5,868 nucleotides of DNA, taken from positions 889 through 6,756 of the forward strand of contig DPSI01000106.1 of the NCBI GenBank assembly GCA_003527165.1, written 5' to 3'. Shown piece after piece: positions 1-5,868 of the stretch. Position numbers and translations under genes: made by a program. This DNA comes from Pseudomonas sp. (lineage in GTDB: Bacteria > Pseudomonadota > Gammaproteobacteria > Pseudomonadales > Pseudomonadaceae). Under the pieces are notes generated by a model. That model saw nothing but the letters and a program-made list of their open reading frames with translations, ran no database searches and had not been told where the DNA came from. Within the stretch, counting starts at the first letter, position 1. Every line of letters begins with the position of its first letter.

Positions 1-43
1 AGGCTATTTCCTCAAACCCCTGCTGGAACGCGACAAGGTCTGA
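1..43 (+). CDS. uvrA: 3' end of a plus-strand gene, probably UvrA (excinuclease ABC subunit A)
   Basis: Only the last 13 codons and a TGA stop (41-43) are in the window; the reading frame starts at base 2. The tail reads GYFLKPLLERDKV. The FLKP(L/M)L core matches the extreme C-terminus of UvrA as I remember it from E. coli (ARFLKPML), and Pseudomonas UvrA carries a few extra charged residues there. UvrA is the DNA-damage-recognition ATPase of nucleotide excision repair. In other Pseudomonas, uvrA lies close to katA, which supports the call. The visible stretch is too short for certainty, and all catalytic motifs lie outside the window. The gene converges on katA and ends just before a shared hairpin terminator. 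Confidence 0.6.
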   Translation, partial: GYFLKPLLERDKV

Positions 44-55
44 GCTGCAGGCACG

Positions 56-84
56 AAAAGCCGGGCTCAGGGCCCGGCTTTTTT
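56..84. terminator. Bidirectional intrinsic terminator between uvrA and katA
   Basis: The stem AGCCGGGC (59-66) pairs perfectly with GCCCGGCT (72-79) around a 5-base loop. Flanking A's (56-58) can extend it by pairing with T's (80-82). A run of six T's (79-84) follows on the plus strand, which is a strong terminator for the plus-strand gene ending at 43. On the minus strand the T tract is only four bases and partly inside the stem, so termination of katA, whose stop is 11 bases away, is probably weaker. Sharing one hairpin between convergent genes is common. Confidence 0.9.
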
Positions 85-94
85 GTTTCAGCGA

Positions 95-1552
95 TCAGCC
101 GATTTCGCTGGGATCGATTCCCAGCCCCTTTGCGACGCCTGAGCCATACGCCGAATCGGCCTTGAAGAAATACCCGAGCTGGCGGAGCTGTACATCACGG
201 GTTACCGGCTTCATGGCGCCGACGATATTGTCGATCAGCAGCGCCTGTTGCTCAGCGTTCATCAGGCGGAACAGCGTACCCGCATGGCTGAAATAATCAT
301 CGTCACCACGGTGATCGTAACGATCCGCCGTGCCAGTCAGTTTCAGTGCTGGCTCAGCGCACTCCGGCGCTTGCTTGGGTGCGTCAGCGTAACTGTTCGG
401 CTCATAATTCGGTGCTGAACCGCCATTGCCATCGAAGCGCATCGCACCATCGCGTTGATAGTTCTGGTAGGGGCAACGCGGCGCGTTCACGGGCAGCTGT
501 TGATGATTGGTACCTATCCGATAGCGGTGCGCGTCGGCGTATGCGAATACACGCCCTTGCAACATGCGATCCGGTGAAAGCCCGATGCCTGGTATCAGAT
601 TGCTCGGCGCGAACGCTGCCTGCTCGACCTCGGCGAAATAGTTCTGCGGGTTGCGGTTGAGCTCCAGCACACCCACTTCGATCAACGGAAACTCTTTTTG
701 CGACCAGGTCTTGGTGACGTCGAACGGGTTTTCCTCACGATTAGCGGCCTGCTCGTCGCTCATCACCTGGATGCACATACGCCACTTCGGAAAGTCACCT
801 CGATCAATCGCATTGAACAGATCACGTTGAGCATAGTCCGGGTCGCTGCCGGCGAGCCTGGCCGCCTGGGTCGGTGCCAGATTTTTGATGCCCTGAAGAC
901 TCTTGAAGTGGAATTTGACCCAACTCCGTTGGCCACCTGCATTCACCAGGCTAAAGGTGTGGCTGCCGAAACCATGCATGAACCGGTAACCATCCGGAAT
1001 GCCCCGATCCGAAAACAAGATCGTGACCTGGTGCAGCGCCTCGGGCGAATGCGACCAGAAATCCCACATCATTTGCGGACTTTTGAGGTTGGTCCAAGGA
1101 TCGCGTTTCTGGGTATGAATGAAGTCCGGAAACTTCAGCGGGTCGCGAAGGAAGAATACCGGCGTGTTATTGCCAACGATGTCCCAGTTACCCTGCTCCG
1201 TATAAAACTTCACTGCGAAGCCACGGGGATCACGCTCGGTATCGGCCGATCCACGCTCGCCACCTACCGTTGAGAAGCGTAGAAACAAGGGCGTCTGCTT
1301 GCCCACCGTCTCGAATAACTTGGCGCTGGTATAGCGGGATATATCTTCAGTGACCGTCAGCATGCCATACGCACCGGATCCTTTCGCATGGACGCGCCGC
1401 TCGGGAATGACCTCGCGATTGAAATGCGCGAGTTTTTCGACCAGGTGGAAATCGTCCAACAGAAGCGGCCCCCGAGGCCCAGCGGAACGCGAGTTTTGAT
1501 TATCGGCAATCGGAGCGCCGGATGCGGTAGTAAGGACTGGTGTATCGCTCAT
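95..1552 (-). CDS. katA: Heme catalase, small-subunit (clade 3-like) type
   Basis: This 485-residue monofunctional catalase (2 H2O2 to 2 H2O + O2) is expected to be a cytoplasmic heme b tetramer. The distal catalytic His55 lies in [12 protein letters not shown]. The catalytic Asn128 lies in [12 protein letters not shown]. The proximal heme ligand Tyr338 lies in [12 protein letters not shown], with Arg334 one turn earlier. The length fits small-subunit catalases: it lacks the extra C-terminal domain of HPII-type enzymes. The ATG at 1552 is preceded by a strong GAAGGAG (1560-1566) at 7 bases, which fixes the start. It follows the ribosomal operon but is separated by a terminator and has its own promoter region, so it is probably an independent peroxide-response unit. 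In Pseudomonas aeruginosa the corresponding katA is the major OxyR-influenced catalase. All active-site residues are present and I see no damage. Confidence 0.97.
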   Translation of the reverse strand: MSDTPVLTTASGAPIADNQNSRSAGPRGPLLLDDFHLVEKLAHFNREVIPERRVHAKGSGAYGMLTVTEDISRYTSAKLFETVGKQTPLFLRFSTVGGERGSADTERDPRGFAVKFYTEQGNWDIVGNNTPVFFLRDPLKFPDFIHTQKRDPWTNLKSPQMMWDFWSHSPEALHQVTILFSDRGIPDGYRFMHGFGSHTFSLVNAGGQRSWVKFHFKSLQGIKNLAPTQAARLAGSDPDYAQRDLFNAIDRGDFPKWRMCIQVMSDEQAANREENPFDVTKTWSQKEFPLIEVGVLELNRNPQNYFAEVEQAAFAPSNLIPGIGLSPDRMLQGRVFAYADAHRYRIGTNHQQLPVNAPRCPYQNYQRDGAMRFDGNGGSAPNYEPNSYADAPKQAPECAEPALKLTGTADRYDHRGDDDYFSHAGTLFRLMNAEQQALLIDNIVGAMKPVTRDVQLRQLGYFFKADSAYGSGVAKGLGIDPSEIG

Positions 1553-1594
1553 GCTGTCTCTCCTTCAAAGTGCCAAGTGGTTGGCTTGGAGACG

Positions 1595-1623
1595 ATTCTA
1601 GCGAGACGACGGCGACAAACTAA
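1595..1623 (-). promoter_or_regulatory. Candidate sigma-70 promoter of katA
   Basis: On the minus strand, TAGAAT (1595-1600) matches the -10 consensus at 5 of 6 positions. The hexamer 17 bases upstream, TTAGTT (1618-1623), is a poor -35 (2 of 6). This would put the start near 1588 and give a 5' leader of about 35 bases ending in the GAAGGAG ribosome site. A good -10 with a weak -35 is typical of activator-dependent promoters, in line with peroxide induction. This was judged by eye; other -10-like AT-rich words exist around 1620-1632. Confidence 0.45.
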
Positions 1624-1660
1624 ATTTATTAAACGGACCAGCACCATAGGCTTTTCCTAA
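1624..1660 (-). promoter_or_regulatory. Candidate OxyR binding region upstream of katA
   Basis: The words ATAG (1646-1649) and CTAA (1657-1660) are separated by exactly seven bases. They fit the OxyR half-site pattern ATAG-N7-CTAT at 7 of 8 core positions, but miss the two weaker internal positions. A second, poorer element at 1624-1638 (about 5 of 10 informative positions) lies one OxyR period (22 bases) closer to the promoter and abuts the -35. The two would be centred near -65 and -43 of the predicted start, which is the usual layout for an OxyR tetramer contacting RNA polymerase. The geometry is more persuasive than the sequence match. Confidence 0.33.
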
Positions 1661-1670
1661 TCTACTGGCG

Positions 1671-1701
1671 AAAAAAAACCGAGCAAATGCTCGGTTTTTT
1701 T
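1671..1701. terminator. Bidirectional terminator at the end of the alpha operon
   Basis: The stem CCGAGC (1679-1684) pairs with GCTCGG (1689-1694) around the loop AAAT. Eight A's (1671-1678) lie on one side and seven T's (1695-1701) on the other. Read on the minus strand it is a G+C-rich hairpin followed by eight T's, 16 bases past the rplQ stop, so it ends the ribosomal operon. It lies immediately upstream of the katA control region and insulates katA from the highly transcribed operon. Confidence 0.93.
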
Positions 1702-1717
1702 GCAAGCAAGCGAATGC

Positions 1718-2104
1718 TTACTCGGCAGCTTCCACTTCACCGGTAACCGGACGGTCAACCAGCTCGACGTAAGCCATCGGTGCGTTGTCCCCAGCGCGGA
1801 AGCCGCACTTGAGAATGCGCAGGTAACCACCCTGACGGGTGGCGTAACGCGGGCCCAGATCGTTGAACAGCTTGCCAACAATAGCTTTCGAGCGAGTACG
1901 ATCGAAAGCCAGACGACGGTTGGCAACGCTGTCTTCCTTGGCCAGGGTGATCAGCGGCTCGGCGACGCGACGCAGCTCTTTTGCCTTGGGCAGGGTTGTT
2001 TTGATCAGTTCGTGCTCGAACAACGACACCGCCATGTTCTGGAACATGGCCTTGCGGTGAGCGCTTGTGCGGCTGAGATGACGGCCACTTTTACGATGAC
2101 GCAT
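1718..2104 (-). CDS. rplQ: 50S ribosomal protein L17
   Basis: This is a 128-residue L17 (E. coli has 127). The family signature around residues 34-52, [19 protein letters not shown], is intact. The N-terminus [20 protein letters not shown] is the usual rRNA-binding start, and the C-terminus is a short acidic tail (GEVEAAE). L17 binds 23S rRNA in the large subunit near the polypeptide exit. TAAGGA (2114-2119) lies about 9 bases before the ATG. It is the last gene of the alpha operon, 45 bases after rpoA, and is followed by a strong terminator. I see no separate promoter in the rpoA-rplQ gap. Confidence 0.98.
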   Translation of the reverse strand: MRHRKSGRHLSRTSAHRKAMFQNMAVSLFEHELIKTTLPKAKELRRVAEPLITLAKEDSVANRRLAFDRTRSKAIVGKLFNDLGPRYATRQGGYLRILKCGFRAGDNAPMAYVELVDRPVTGEVEAAE

Positions 2105-2149
2105 GATTGAAATTCCTTACCAAACGATCAGTTCGGTGACTATGGGCGA

Positions 2150-3151
2150 TCAGGCCGTAGCCTTATCGTCCTTCTTGAGACTAGCCGGCGGCCAATTGTC
2201 AAGGCGCATGCCGAGGGACAGACCACGAGAAGCCAGAACATCTTTGATTTCGGTCAGAGACTTCTTGCCCAGGTTCGGCGTTTTCAACAGCTCCACTTCG
2301 GTGCGCTGAATCAGATCACCGATGTAATAGATGTTCTCTGCCTTGAGGCAGTTGGCCGAACGCACGGTCAGCTCCAGGTCATCAACTGGACGCAACAGGA
2401 TCGGATCGATCTCGTCTTCTTGCTCGATTACGACCGGCTCGCTGTCACCCTTGAGGTCGACGAACGCGGCCAGCTGCTGCTGCAGGATGGTCGCGGCACG
2501 ACGGATCGCCTCTTCGGGATCCAGGGTTCCGTTGGTTTCCAGGTCGATGACCAGCTTGTCCAGGTTGGTGCGCTGCTCAACACGAGCGTTTTCGACAACA
2601 TAAGCTACGCGACGAACCGGACTGAAGGTTGCATCGAGCTGAAGACGGCCAATGCTGCGGCTCTCGTCTTCGTCGCTCTGACGCGCATCCGCCGGCTCGT
2701 AACCACGGCCGCGAGCGACCTTGAGTTTCATGTTGATCGAACCATTAGCCGCCAGGTTGGCGATCAGGTGATCGCCATTGACGATTTCGACATCGTGATC
2801 CAGCTGGATATCGGCAGCGGTAACAGCGCCCGCGCCCTTCTTCACCAGGCTCAAGGTCACTTCATCACGGCCGTGCAGCTTGATGGCGATACCTTTGAGG
2901 TTCAGCAGGATTTCGATGACATCTTCCTGCACGCCCTCGATAGCGCTGTACTCATGGAGCACACCGTCGATCTCAGCCTCGACCACAGCGCAGCCGGGCA
3001 TGGAGGACAACAGAATACGACGCAGCGCGTTGCCCAGGGTATGGCCGAAACCACGCTCGAGAGGCTCGAGCGTGATTTTGGCACGGGTCGGACTGACCAC
3101 CTGCACATCGATATGGCGGGGGGTCAGGAACTCATTTACCGAAATCTGCAT
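2150..3151 (-). CDS. rpoA: DNA-directed RNA polymerase subunit alpha
   Basis: At 333 residues it has the length typical of Pseudomonas alpha. The N-terminal dimerisation and assembly domain runs from about 1 to 235 and includes [20 protein letters not shown] (34-53), the conserved region around E. coli Arg45. An acidic linker (about 236-250, rich in E and D) leads to the C-terminal domain (about 250-323). There, [14 protein letters not shown] holds Arg264, equivalent to E. coli Arg265, which contacts UP-element DNA and activators. The helix-hairpin-helix [16 protein letters not shown] (291-306) is complete. AGGTG (3157-3161) precedes the ATG by 5 bases. The gene lies 22 bases downstream of rpsD and is co-transcribed with the ribosomal genes, coupling polymerase supply to ribosome supply. 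Confidence 0.99.
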   Translation of the reverse strand: MQISVNEFLTPRHIDVQVVSPTRAKITLEPLERGFGHTLGNALRRILLSSMPGCAVVEAEIDGVLHEYSAIEGVQEDVIEILLNLKGIAIKLHGRDEVTLSLVKKGAGAVTAADIQLDHDVEIVNGDHLIANLAANGSINMKLKVARGRGYEPADARQSDEDESRSIGRLQLDATFSPVRRVAYVVENARVEQRTNLDKLVIDLETNGTLDPEEAIRRAATILQQQLAAFVDLKGDSEPVVIEQEDEIDPILLRPVDDLELTVRSANCLKAENIYYIGDLIQRTEVELLKTPNLGKKSLTEIKDVLASRGLSLGMRLDNWPPASLKKDDKATA

Positions 3152-3173
3152 GGATACACCTATTTTCTAGCCC

Positions 3174-3794
3174 TTACTTGGAGTAGAGCTCGACAATCAG
3201 GTTTTCGTTGATGTCGGCGGACAGATCACTGCGAGCCGGAACATTCTTGAAAACACCGGATTTCTTGTCGGCATCTACTTCGACCCACTCAACGCGACCG
3301 CGCTGTACGCACAGTTCCAGGGCTTGGGCGATACGCAGCTGGTTACGGCACTTCTCACGAACGGCGACAACGTCACCAGCCTTCACCTGGAAGGACGGAA
3401 CGTTAACAGTCTTGCCGTTAACGCTGATTGCCTTGTGGGAAACCAGCTGGCGCGACTCGGCACGAGTAGAGCCGAAGCCCATGCGGTAAACCACGTTATC
3501 CAGACGGCATTCCAGCAGTTGCAGCAGGTTTTCACCGGTAGCGCCCTTACGGCTGGCTGCTTCCTTGTAGTAACCGCTGAACTGGCGCTCAAGCACGCCA
3601 TAGATACGGCGGACCTTCTGCTTTTCACGCAGCTGGGTACCGTAGTCAGACAGGCGACCACGACGCTGACCATGAACACCCGGCGGGGTTTCGATGTTGC
3701 ACTTTGATTCGAGCGCGCGCGCACCACTCTTCAGGAAGAGATCGGTGCCTTCACGACGAGACAGTTTGCACTTGGGACCAATATAACGAGCCAT
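3174..3794 (-). CDS. rpsD: 30S ribosomal protein S4
   Basis: At 206 residues it is the same length as E. coli S4. The start [19 protein letters not shown] and the S4 RNA-binding domain (about 96-158, from [17 protein letters not shown] onward) are intact. S4 nucleates 30S assembly on the 5' domain of 16S rRNA. In E. coli it also represses translation of its own operon from the rpsM leader and acts in rRNA antitermination; whether it does so here cannot be read directly. Only Cys9 and Cys32 remain of the four-cysteine zinc cluster seen in some bacterial S4 proteins, as in the zinc-free E. coli type. The site CAGGAG (3805-3810) lies 10 bases before the ATG. The gap from the rpsK stop is 17 bases. 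Confidence 0.99.
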   Translation of the reverse strand: MARYIGPKCKLSRREGTDLFLKSGARALESKCNIETPPGVHGQRRGRLSDYGTQLREKQKVRRIYGVLERQFSGYYKEAASRKGATGENLLQLLECRLDNVVYRMGFGSTRAESRQLVSHKAISVNGKTVNVPSFQVKAGDVVAVREKCRNQLRIAQALELCVQRGRVEWVEVDADKKSGVFKNVPARSDLSADINENLIVELYSK

Positions 3795-3811
3795 TCTTCA
3801 CTGTCTCCTGA

Positions 3812-4201
3812 TTACACGCGGCGCTTCTTCGGCGGACGGCACCCGTTGTGCGGGATCGGCGTCACGTCGGTGATGCTGGCGATTTTATATCCACATCCGT
3901 TCAGAGCACGAACGGCGGATTCACGACCCGGACCTGGCCCCTTGACGTTGACGTCGAGGTTCTTCAGACCATATTCCAGCGCAGCCTGACCGGCACGCTC
4001 TGCCGCTACCTGAGCAGCGAACGGGGTGCTTTTACGCGAACCGCGGAAGCCCGAACCACCGGACGTCGCCCAGGACAACGCGTTACCCTGGCGATCGGTG
4101 ATCGTGATGATGGTGTTATTGAAAGACGCATGGATGTGGGCGATGCCATCAACCACTGTCTTTTTGACTTTTTTACGAGGACGAGCAGCAGGTTTTGCCA
4201 T
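3812..4201 (-). CDS. rpsK: 30S ribosomal protein S11
   Basis: At 129 residues it is the same length as E. coli S11. It has the basic N-terminus ([14 protein letters not shown]), the conserved core [19 protein letters not shown] (22-40), the [11 protein letters not shown] stretch (54-64) and the C-terminal [13 protein letters not shown]11 forms part of the 30S platform near the mRNA exit and the Shine-Dalgarno helix. Asn119-Gly120 is the site reported in E. coli to carry an isoaspartate, and the Asn-Gly pair is retained here. A modest TAGGAA (about 4210-4215) serves as ribosome site, lying in the 19-base gap after rpsM. It belongs to the alpha operon. Confidence 0.99.
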   Translation of the reverse strand: MAKPAARPRKKVKKTVVDGIAHIHASFNNTIITITDRQGNALSWATSGGSGFRGSRKSTPFAAQVAAERAGQAALEYGLKNLDVNVKGPGPGRESAVRALNGCGYKIASITDVTPIPHNGCRPPKKRRV

Positions 4202-4220
4202 TACTTAAATTCCTACGCGA

Positions 4221-4577
4221 TTACTTGCGGATCGGCTTGCGCGGGCCCTTACGGGTGCGAGCGTTGGTCTTGGTACGCTGACCGCGCACCGGCAGACCAC
4301 GACGATGGCGCAGGCCGCGGTAGCAACCCAGGTCCATCAAGCGCTTGATCTTCATGTTGACTTCGCGACGCAGATCACCTTCAACGATGAACTTGGCCAC
4401 TTCGCCGCGCAGCAGTTCGACCTGCTCGTCGGAGAGATCCTTGATTTTTGCTGCCGGATTTACGCCGGTAGCGGCGCAGATAGTCTGCGCACGGGTGCGA
4501 CCAACACCATAGATGTAGGTCAGCGAGATAACAGTGTGCTTGTTATCCGGAATGTTAACGCCTGCAATACGGGCCAT
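4221..4577 (-). CDS. rpsM: 30S ribosomal protein S13
   Basis: At 118 residues it is the normal size for bacterial S13. The N-terminal helical part ([14 protein letters not shown], then [15 protein letters not shown] at 20-34) is followed by the family signature around residues 93-108, [16 protein letters not shown]. The basic tail ends KGPRKPIRK, which reaches toward the P-site tRNA. S13 lies in the 30S head and forms intersubunit bridges with the 50S central protuberance. It is the first gene of the alpha operon. Upstream are TTGGAG about 10 bases before the ATG, a leader of about 50 bases and a promoter candidate. The start is ATG, where E. coli uses GTG. Confidence 0.99.
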   Translation of the reverse strand: MARIAGVNIPDNKHTVISLTYIYGVGRTRAQTICAATGVNPAAKIKDLSDEQVELLRGEVAKFIVEGDLRREVNMKIKRLMDLGCYRGLRHRRGLPVRGQRTKTNARTRKGPRKPIRK

Positions 4578-4630
4578 TCAGTGAAACTCCAATTGACAGC
4601 TACCCAACGCCCCGGAAGCCAAGAAAAGGG
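4578..4630 (-). promoter_or_regulatory. 5' leader of the alpha operon (possible S4 autoregulatory region)
   Basis: If transcription starts near 4630, the rpsM leader is about 53 bases. In E. coli, S4 binds a pseudoknot in the equivalent leader. Here I cannot recognise that structure by eye. One possible helix pairs GCGCCC (4633-4628, minus strand) with GGGCGT (4612-4607), including one G-U pair and a loop of about 15 bases. It would sit at the very 5' end of the transcript, and the ribosome site TTGGAG remains unpaired. A regulatory role is inferred from the E. coli system only. Confidence 0.3.
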
Positions 4631-4636
4631 CGCGAG

Positions 4637-4665
4637 ATACTAACGCTGTAATAACAAATAATCAA
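4637..4665 (-). promoter_or_regulatory. Candidate sigma-70 promoter of the alpha operon
   Basis: On the minus strand, TTGATT (4660-4665) and TAGTAT (4637-4642) are separated by an optimal 17 bases. Each hexamer matches consensus at 4 of 6 positions. The spacer is A+T-rich. The predicted start is near 4630, upstream of rpsM. E. coli also has a promoter for rpsM at the spc-alpha boundary, and the 131-base gap here is by far the longest in the cluster, so a promoter is expected. Readthrough from the spc operon is also likely. Confidence 0.6.
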
Positions 4666-4689
4666 CCCGGCAGCGCACTAGCTGCCGGG
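4666..4689 (-). terminator. Hairpin with T-rich tail between rpmJ and rpsM (possible spc terminator or attenuator)
   Basis: CCCGGCAGC (4666-4674) and GCTGCCGGG (4681-4689) form a perfect 9-bp inverted repeat with a 6-base loop, 19 bases past the rpmJ stop. On the minus strand it is followed by a T-rich but interrupted tail (11 T's in 16 bases). This resembles an intrinsic terminator of imperfect strength, so it probably ends only part of the spc transcripts, or stabilises the 3' end of a processed mRNA. Its tail is also the -35 region of the rpsM promoter candidate. Confidence 0.6.
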
Positions 4690-4708
4690 CTCGAGCCTTA
4701 GCTCACAA

Positions 4709-4825
4709 TCAGCCTTGGCGCTGCTTGTGACGCGGTTCTGCGCTGCAGATCACCCGAACGACGCCTTCGCGACGGACGATTTTGCAGTTGCGGCACAGCT
4801 TTTTGACCGATGCACGAACTTTCAT
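4709..4825 (-). CDS. rpmJ: 50S ribosomal protein L36, zinc-binding form
   Basis: This 38-residue protein is the normal L36 length, from [16 protein letters not shown] to HKQRQG. Cys11, Cys14, Cys27 and His33 form the complete zinc ribbon, so this is the zinc-containing (C+) form. The in-frame reading region extends upstream to 5047, but the start at 4825 is clear: CAGGAG (4832-4837) lies 6 bases before this ATG, and the longer version would run into secY coding sequence. L36 binds 23S rRNA in the large subunit. It is the last gene of the spc operon, 29 bases after secY. Confidence 0.97.
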   Translation of the reverse strand: MKVRASVKKLCRNCKIVRREGVVRVICSAEPRHKQRQG

Positions 4826-4854
4826 GACCAACTCCTGGAACCTTACGGATTGAC

Positions 4855-5868
4855 TCAGCGAAGCATTCCGCTGCCATAACCCTTCAGGTTGGCTTTTTTC
4901 ATCAGGGAATCGTACTGGTGAGACATGAGGTGTGATTGAACTTGTGACATGAAGTCCATTACAACCACGACCACGATCAGCAACGACGTCCCGCCAAGGT
5001 AGAACGGCACATTTGCAGCCACCACAAGGAACTGTGGCAGCAGGCATACAGCCGTCATGTACAGGGCACCGAACATGGTCAAGCGGGTCAGTACGCCATC
5101 GATATAGCGTGCCGACTGCTCACCAGGCCGAATCCCCGGAATAAACGCACCGGATTTCTTCAGGTTTTCCGCGACATCTTTCGGATTGAACATCAATGCC
5201 GTGTAGAAGAAGCAGAAGAAGATGATACCGGCGCTGAACAACAAGATATTCAATGGTTGGCCAGGGGCGATCGACTGAGATATATCAGCCAGCCAGCCCA
5301 TGTTTTCCGACTGCCCAAACCACTGTCCCAAAGAAGCTGGGAACAGCAGAATGCTGCTGGCGAAGATCGCGGGAATAACGCCCGCCATATTCACCTTCAG
5401 CGGCAGGTGGCTCGTCTGCGCAGCAAAGACCTTACGACCTTGCTGACGCTTGGCGTAATGTACAGCGATTCGCCGCTGACCACGCTCGATGAACACCACG
5501 AAACCGATGATGGCAACAGCCAACAGGCCAACAGCCAGCAGGGCGATGATGTTAACGTCCCCCTGCCGGGCAGACTCGAAAGACTGCCCCAGCGCACCCG
5601 GGAGGCCGGCGACGATACCTGCGAAGATCAACATCGAAATACCGTTACCGACACCCCGCTCGGTGATCTGCTCACCCAGCCACATCATGAACATCGCACC
5701 AGCTACAAAGGTGGTGATAGCCACGAAGTAGAAGCCGAAATCAGTGCTGAATGCGACCCCCTGACCGGCGAGACCGACCGACATACCAATGGCCTGCACG
5801 ATAGCCAGCGCCAGCGTACCGTAACGCGTGTACTGGCTGATCTTGCGACGACCAGCCTCACCTTCTTT
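4855..5868 (-). CDS. secY: Protein translocase channel subunit SecY (N-terminus outside the window)
   Basis: This gives 337 residues in frame to the window edge, starting at [19 protein letters not shown]. That stretch aligns with E. coli SecY just before transmembrane helix 3, so about 105 N-terminal residues (helices 1-2 and the plug) are missing. SecY is the inner-membrane channel of the SecYEG translocon, working with SecA and the ribosome. Visible hallmarks are the cytoplasmic loop [19 protein letters not shown], helix 7 [14 protein letters not shown], the highly conserved cytoplasmic loop [16 protein letters not shown] (visible residues about 242-257) used by SecA and ribosomes, and the hydrophobic helix [14 protein letters not shown]. 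The tail [14 protein letters not shown] is typical of Pseudomonas. The GTG at 5797-5799 is an internal valine, not the start. Confidence 0.98.
   Translation of the reverse strand, partial: KEGEAGRRKISQYTRYGTLALAIVQAIGMSVGLAGQGVAFSTDFGFYFVAITTFVAGAMFMMWLGEQITERGVGNGISMLIFAGIVAGLPGALGQSFESARQGDVNIIALLAVGLLAVAIIGFVVFIERGQRRIAVHYAKRQQGRKVFAAQTSHLPLKVNMAGVIPAIFASSILLFPASLGQWFGQSENMGWLADISQSIAPGQPLNILLFSAGIIFFCFFYTALMFNPKDVAENLKKSGAFIPGIRPGEQSARYIDGVLTRLTMFGALYMTAVCLLPQFLVVAANVPFYLGGTSLLIVVVVVMDFMSQVQSHLMSHQYDSLMKKANLKGYGSGMLR

Noticed and set aside
698..1273. Plus-strand open frame of 191 codons opposite katA
   Set aside because: It is wholly inside the catalase gene on the opposite strand, and the translation shows no recognisable domain. 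It is a shadow of katA codon bias.
1621..1628. Perfect 8-bp palindrome TAAATTTA upstream of katA as a possible operator
   Set aside because: It is short and A+T-only, and its flanks do not extend the symmetry. It is easily explained by the A+T-rich promoter region.
2420..3211. Plus-strand open frame of 263 codons opposite rpoA and the start of the rpoA-rpsD junction
   Set aside because: It lies antisense to the fully conserved rpoA, matches no family I recognise and has no convincing ribosome site. Long antisense frames are expected opposite G+C-rich, codon-biased genes.
3848..4348. Plus-strand open frame of 166 codons spanning rpsK and part of rpsM
   Set aside because: It crosses two conserved ribosomal protein genes and their junction in antisense and shows no protein-like features.
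4709..5047. Longer 112-residue version of the rpmJ reading frame
   Set aside because: Its upstream part overlaps the secY C-terminal coding region in another frame. The family length of 38 residues and the CAGGAG site place the start at 4825.
4855..5799. secY read as a complete 314-residue gene starting at the GTG at 5799
   Set aside because: The frame stays open to the window edge, and the residues before it ([19 protein letters not shown]) are conserved SecY sequence. The GTG is an internal valine and the gene is truncated only by the window.
1..5868. A novel accessory or defence system
   Set aside because: Every gene apart from the partial left-edge tail is a clearly recognised housekeeping or catalase gene. 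There are no direct-repeat arrays, transposase fragments, integration sites or unexplained gaps longer than about 170 bases.

Overview
This window is a stretch of conserved core chromosome from a gamma-proteobacterium, almost certainly a Pseudomonas. Four things support this: the 333-residue RNA polymerase alpha subunit; the order secY-rpmJ-rpsM-rpsK-rpsD-rpoA-rplQ followed by a clade 3-type catalase; the SecY tail ending YGSGMLR; and moderately high G+C codon use. Every complete gene lies on the minus strand, so the operon reads from right to left.

Right part (4578-5868): this is the end of the spc ribosomal protein operon. It holds most of secY (N-terminus outside the window) and rpmJ, encoding the zinc-ribbon form of ribosomal protein L36. 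A 131-base gap separates rpmJ from rpsM. It contains a perfect 9-bp hairpin with a T-rich tail on the minus strand. A sigma-70-type promoter candidate directly abuts the hairpin and would start the alpha operon.

Centre (1718-4577): this is the alpha operon, rpsM (S13), rpsK (S11), rpsD (S4), rpoA (alpha) and rplQ (L17). Gaps are 17-45 bases and all genes are full length. It closes at a symmetric hairpin (1671-1701) with A and T tracts on both sides. The products assemble the head and body of the 30S subunit, part of the 50S exit-tunnel region and the scaffold of RNA polymerase. In E. coli, S4 is the translational repressor of this operon.

Left part (1-1670): katA, a complete heme catalase with its own promoter region, including a weak OxyR-like site. 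It ends near a second bidirectional terminator (56-84). Beyond that, the last 13 codons of a plus-strand gene resemble the UvrA C-terminus, so uvrA and katA are convergent.

I found no mobile element, CRISPR array, tRNA or novel gene cluster. The long plus-strand ORFs are antisense shadows of the conserved genes. What deserves a second look is regulatory: the fused terminator/promoter at the spc-alpha junction, the short rpsM leader, the katA control region, and the apparent absence of a bacterioferritin gene between katA and uvrA.
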